This document shows, one piece after another, positions 62,945-64,000 of a stretch of DNA of 64,000 nucleotides. How positions within the stretch are numbered: the stretch's first letter is position 1; every line of letters starts with the position of its first letter. The stretch is from the NCBI GenBank assembly GCA_900769555.1, contig CAAGHA010000067.1, positions 13,811-77,810 on the forward strand, in the 5' to 3' direction. The notes beneath the pieces are model-generated. The model was not told the origin of the DNA, did no database searches, and saw only the letters and a list, made by a program, of their open reading frames with translations. Position numbers and translations under genes: made by a program. This stretch comes from Bacteroidales bacterium (GTDB lineage: Bacteria > Bacteroidota > Bacteroidia > Bacteroidales > Paludibacteraceae).

Positions 62945-63319
62945 CTACTTCAATTCCATCTTTTTCCCGAAAGGGAAAAATGCCAATTTCATCAACTTAA
63001 AATGTTGCTTGGCAAAAGGAATACCGATGATGGTTATAGCAAAAATCACCCCAAAGAAAAGGTGTGTCAAACATATAGCAAATCCCATGGTAAACAGCCA
63101 AACAAGATTGAATATCATTGTCAGGCAACCATTTTCACCCTCAATGGTTTCAATATTATTCCCAAAAGGGAGGAAAGCCAATTTCCCCAACTTAACCATT
63201 TGATTACCAAATGGAATTCCGATAATTGTAATATAACACATTATCGCAGAAAAAAAATACTCCAAAGCAATGGCAAAACCACCACCTACAATCCAAATAA
63301 TATTACCTAAAACTTGCAT
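62945..63319 (-). CDS. YccF domain-containing membrane protein
   Basis: A 124-residue protein with two similar halves, each with one YccF domain and two hydrophobic helices. The repeated motif is IIGIPFGNQMVKLGKLAFLPFG in the first half and IIGIPFAKQHFKLMKLAFFPFG in the second. The function of YccF proteins is unknown. It lies 75 bp downstream of nothing obvious on its strand and 75 bp upstream of the SDR start; it may be monocistronic. Confidence 0.85.
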   Translation of the reverse strand: MQVLGNIIWIVGGGFAIALEYFFSAIMCYITIIGIPFGNQMVKLGKLAFLPFGNNIETIEGENGCLTMIFNLVWLFTMGFAICLTHLFFGVIFAITIIGIPFAKQHFKLMKLAFFPFGKKMELK

Positions 63320-63370
63320 AACCTAAATAATTAATTTTTAAACAAAGCAAAGGTAGAAAATTTTGATTAA

Positions 63371-63403
63371 AAGCAACTTCTATAGGTTACAATTTTTGTT
63401 TTA
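63371..63403 (-). repeat. R1 end fragment, copy K
   Basis: AAGCAACTTCTATAGGTTAC followed by AATTTTTGTTTTA matches the R1 right terminus. It is followed after 5 bp by an R2 element. Confidence 0.5.
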
Positions 63404-63408
63404 TACTT

Positions 63409-63604
63409 AGAAACTGTTTAAATTTTATTAAATAATTATTGTAAAGTTTCACTTTTTGTTTTTTCGGCATATTTGAGAGAAATATTTAAGATTGTTTTTA
63501 TTATTCTTTTGCAGTAAATAGTGGACTATTCTCAAAAAAGAATAATAAAAACAGGTTAAAAATAATCTCAAAGATGCTCGAAATAAAATTCAAACAGCTT
63601 CTTA
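63409..63604. repeat. R2 repeat, best-preserved copy
   Basis: About 196 bp whose two halves are inverse copies. The left arm contains AGAAACTGTTTAAATTTTAT, TCGGCATATTTGAGAG and TTTTTATTATTCTTTT. The right arm contains the complements AGAATAATAAAAACAGG, AATCTCAAAGATGCTCGA and AATAAAATTCAAACAGCTTC. The loop carries the perfect palindrome AATAGTGGACTATT at 63517-63530, also present in the copy at 35.1 kb. The element would fold into one long hairpin. Confidence 0.7.
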
Positions 63605-63886
63605 ACAATCTTTTTGCTTTGGGATTCATTTTAGAAGTCATCAGAAATTTTTTTTTTTACCATCTGTCATCCCCGTCTATCAATTTTTCTTCTGATTGAA
63701 AAGTACCCCAAGAAACATTGTTACTTATTAAAAACAAATACTTGCATGAAATAAATCAAATCTATATATTCGAGAGAAAATATGTAAGCTTAATAATGCT
63801 AAAAATTCATGAATATACAACATAAACAAAACTAACTACAATAAAAATAAAAAAACGAATGAAAACAGACGTTGGTATCTTTTAGG

Positions 63887-63906
63887 ACACTTTCAAAGGA
63901 AAGTGT
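63887..63906. terminator. Perfect hairpin near the insertion-sequence end
   Basis: ACACTTTC (63887-63894), loop AAAG, GAAAGTGT (63899-63906). It lies between the transposase stop codon and the R2 repeat. No T-run follows directly on either strand, so it may be part of the element terminus or a terminator for the transposase. Confidence 0.4.
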
Positions 63907-63929
63907 AGAGTCCAATAGCAAATGCAAAA

Positions 63930-64000
63930 TTAAAGTAAAGAATTGAAAAAGCATTTAACAGGAGCCTCAAAATTAAGTTTTTCACGAGGTCTTCTGTTTA
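63930..64000 (-). CDS. IS30-family transposase, C-terminal end (truncated by the window edge)
   Basis: Only the last 22 codons are inside the window, ending in TAA at 63930-63932. They read NRRPREKLNFEAPVKCFF and a short tail, the typical C-terminus of IS30-family DDE transposases (NxRPRKxLxFxTPxEVF pattern). The rest lies beyond base 64000. The transposase should be intact or not depending on sequence outside this window. Confidence 0.6.
   Translation of the reverse strand, partial: NRRPREKLNFEAPVKCFFNSLL

Larger units (their letters stand above)
63320..63929. other. Intergenic region with R1 and R2 repeats next to an insertion sequence
   Basis: No credible gene is seen over about 600 bp. 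It contains a short R1 end (63371-63403), the best-preserved R2 copy (63409-63604), a poly-T stretch near 63650 and a hairpin at 63887-63906. The outer boundary of the insertion sequence entering from the right must lie within the last part of this stretch. Confidence 0.55.

Overview
This window reads as chromosomal DNA from an AT-rich member of the order Bacteroidales (phylum Bacteroidota); I do not assign a genus. The evidence is the gene set: a MurF-alanine racemase fusion, a giant hybrid two-component regulator with a propeller sensor, a GldF-type permease, FloA, DUF4290 next to murA, a short primary sigma factor without region 1.1, a putative Bacteroidetes porin, and a surface protein with a type IX secretion-like C-terminal tail. 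Promoters also match the Bacteroidetes -7 element TAnnTTTG in front of many genes. Coding density is high, with about 55 protein genes, one RNase P RNA gene, no tRNA or rRNA that I can see, no CRISPR array and no prophage.

Layout. 0.3-5.6 kb: patatin-like lipase, Maf, a YkvA-like protein, a VC0807-like membrane protein and murF-alr. 5.8-10.3 kb: a tightly overlapping minus-strand operon, gldF-like permease > phosphopantetheinyl transferase > ATP-grasp-like protein > DUF2156/GNAT fusion. 10.4-12.8 kb: a secreted histidine acid phosphatase divergent from a GLUG-repeat surface protein. 13-26.5 kb: core genes (obg, corA, rsmA, flippase-like protein, ribE, a RelA-type ppGpp synthetase, two peptidases, a YihY/BrkB membrane protein). 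26.6-27.0 kb: rnpB. 27-33.5 kb: a solute-binding lipoprotein, a porin, and a YjdF / M16 peptidase / NfeD operon. 34.1-38.4 kb: a lone ECF sigma factor, then a kdsB / M16-like / glycosyltransferase operon. 38.4-44.4 kb: POT transporter, floA, UbiA-type prenyltransferase, kdsC-like phosphatase, a DUF2520 protein, a small membrane protein and a nitroreductase. 45-49.4 kb: DUF4403 protein, HtrA protease and rpoD. 49.5-59 kb: adk, hpt, an esterase-like protein, a META lipoprotein, terC, the hybrid sensor-regulator and apbE. 59.3-63.3 kb: DUF4290-murA, GNAT, SDR and YccF. The right edge cuts into an IS30-family transposase.

How they work together. Most of the window is envelope biology: peptidoglycan precursors (murA, murF-alr), Kdo for lipopolysaccharide (kdsB, kdsC-like), lipid or membrane-domain functions (patatin, FloA, NfeD, flippase-like, UbiA), envelope quality control (HtrA, M16, M3) and surface proteins. 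The apbE-HTCS-terC cluster looks like a regulated module linked to flavinylation.

The main unexpected signal is non-coding. Two families of short interspersed repeats occupy many intergenic gaps. R1 is about 190 bp full length, with imperfect terminal inverted repeats close to AAGGTAACTTCTATAAATTA and a conserved internal core. R2 is 170-196 bp, folds almost entirely into one long hairpin and carries the palindrome AATAGTGGACTATT at its tip. They look like MITEs (small non-autonomous transposable elements). R1 also occurs as internal-deletion forms, half copies and a 67-bp near-palindrome, and R2 is repeatedly found next to or inside R1.
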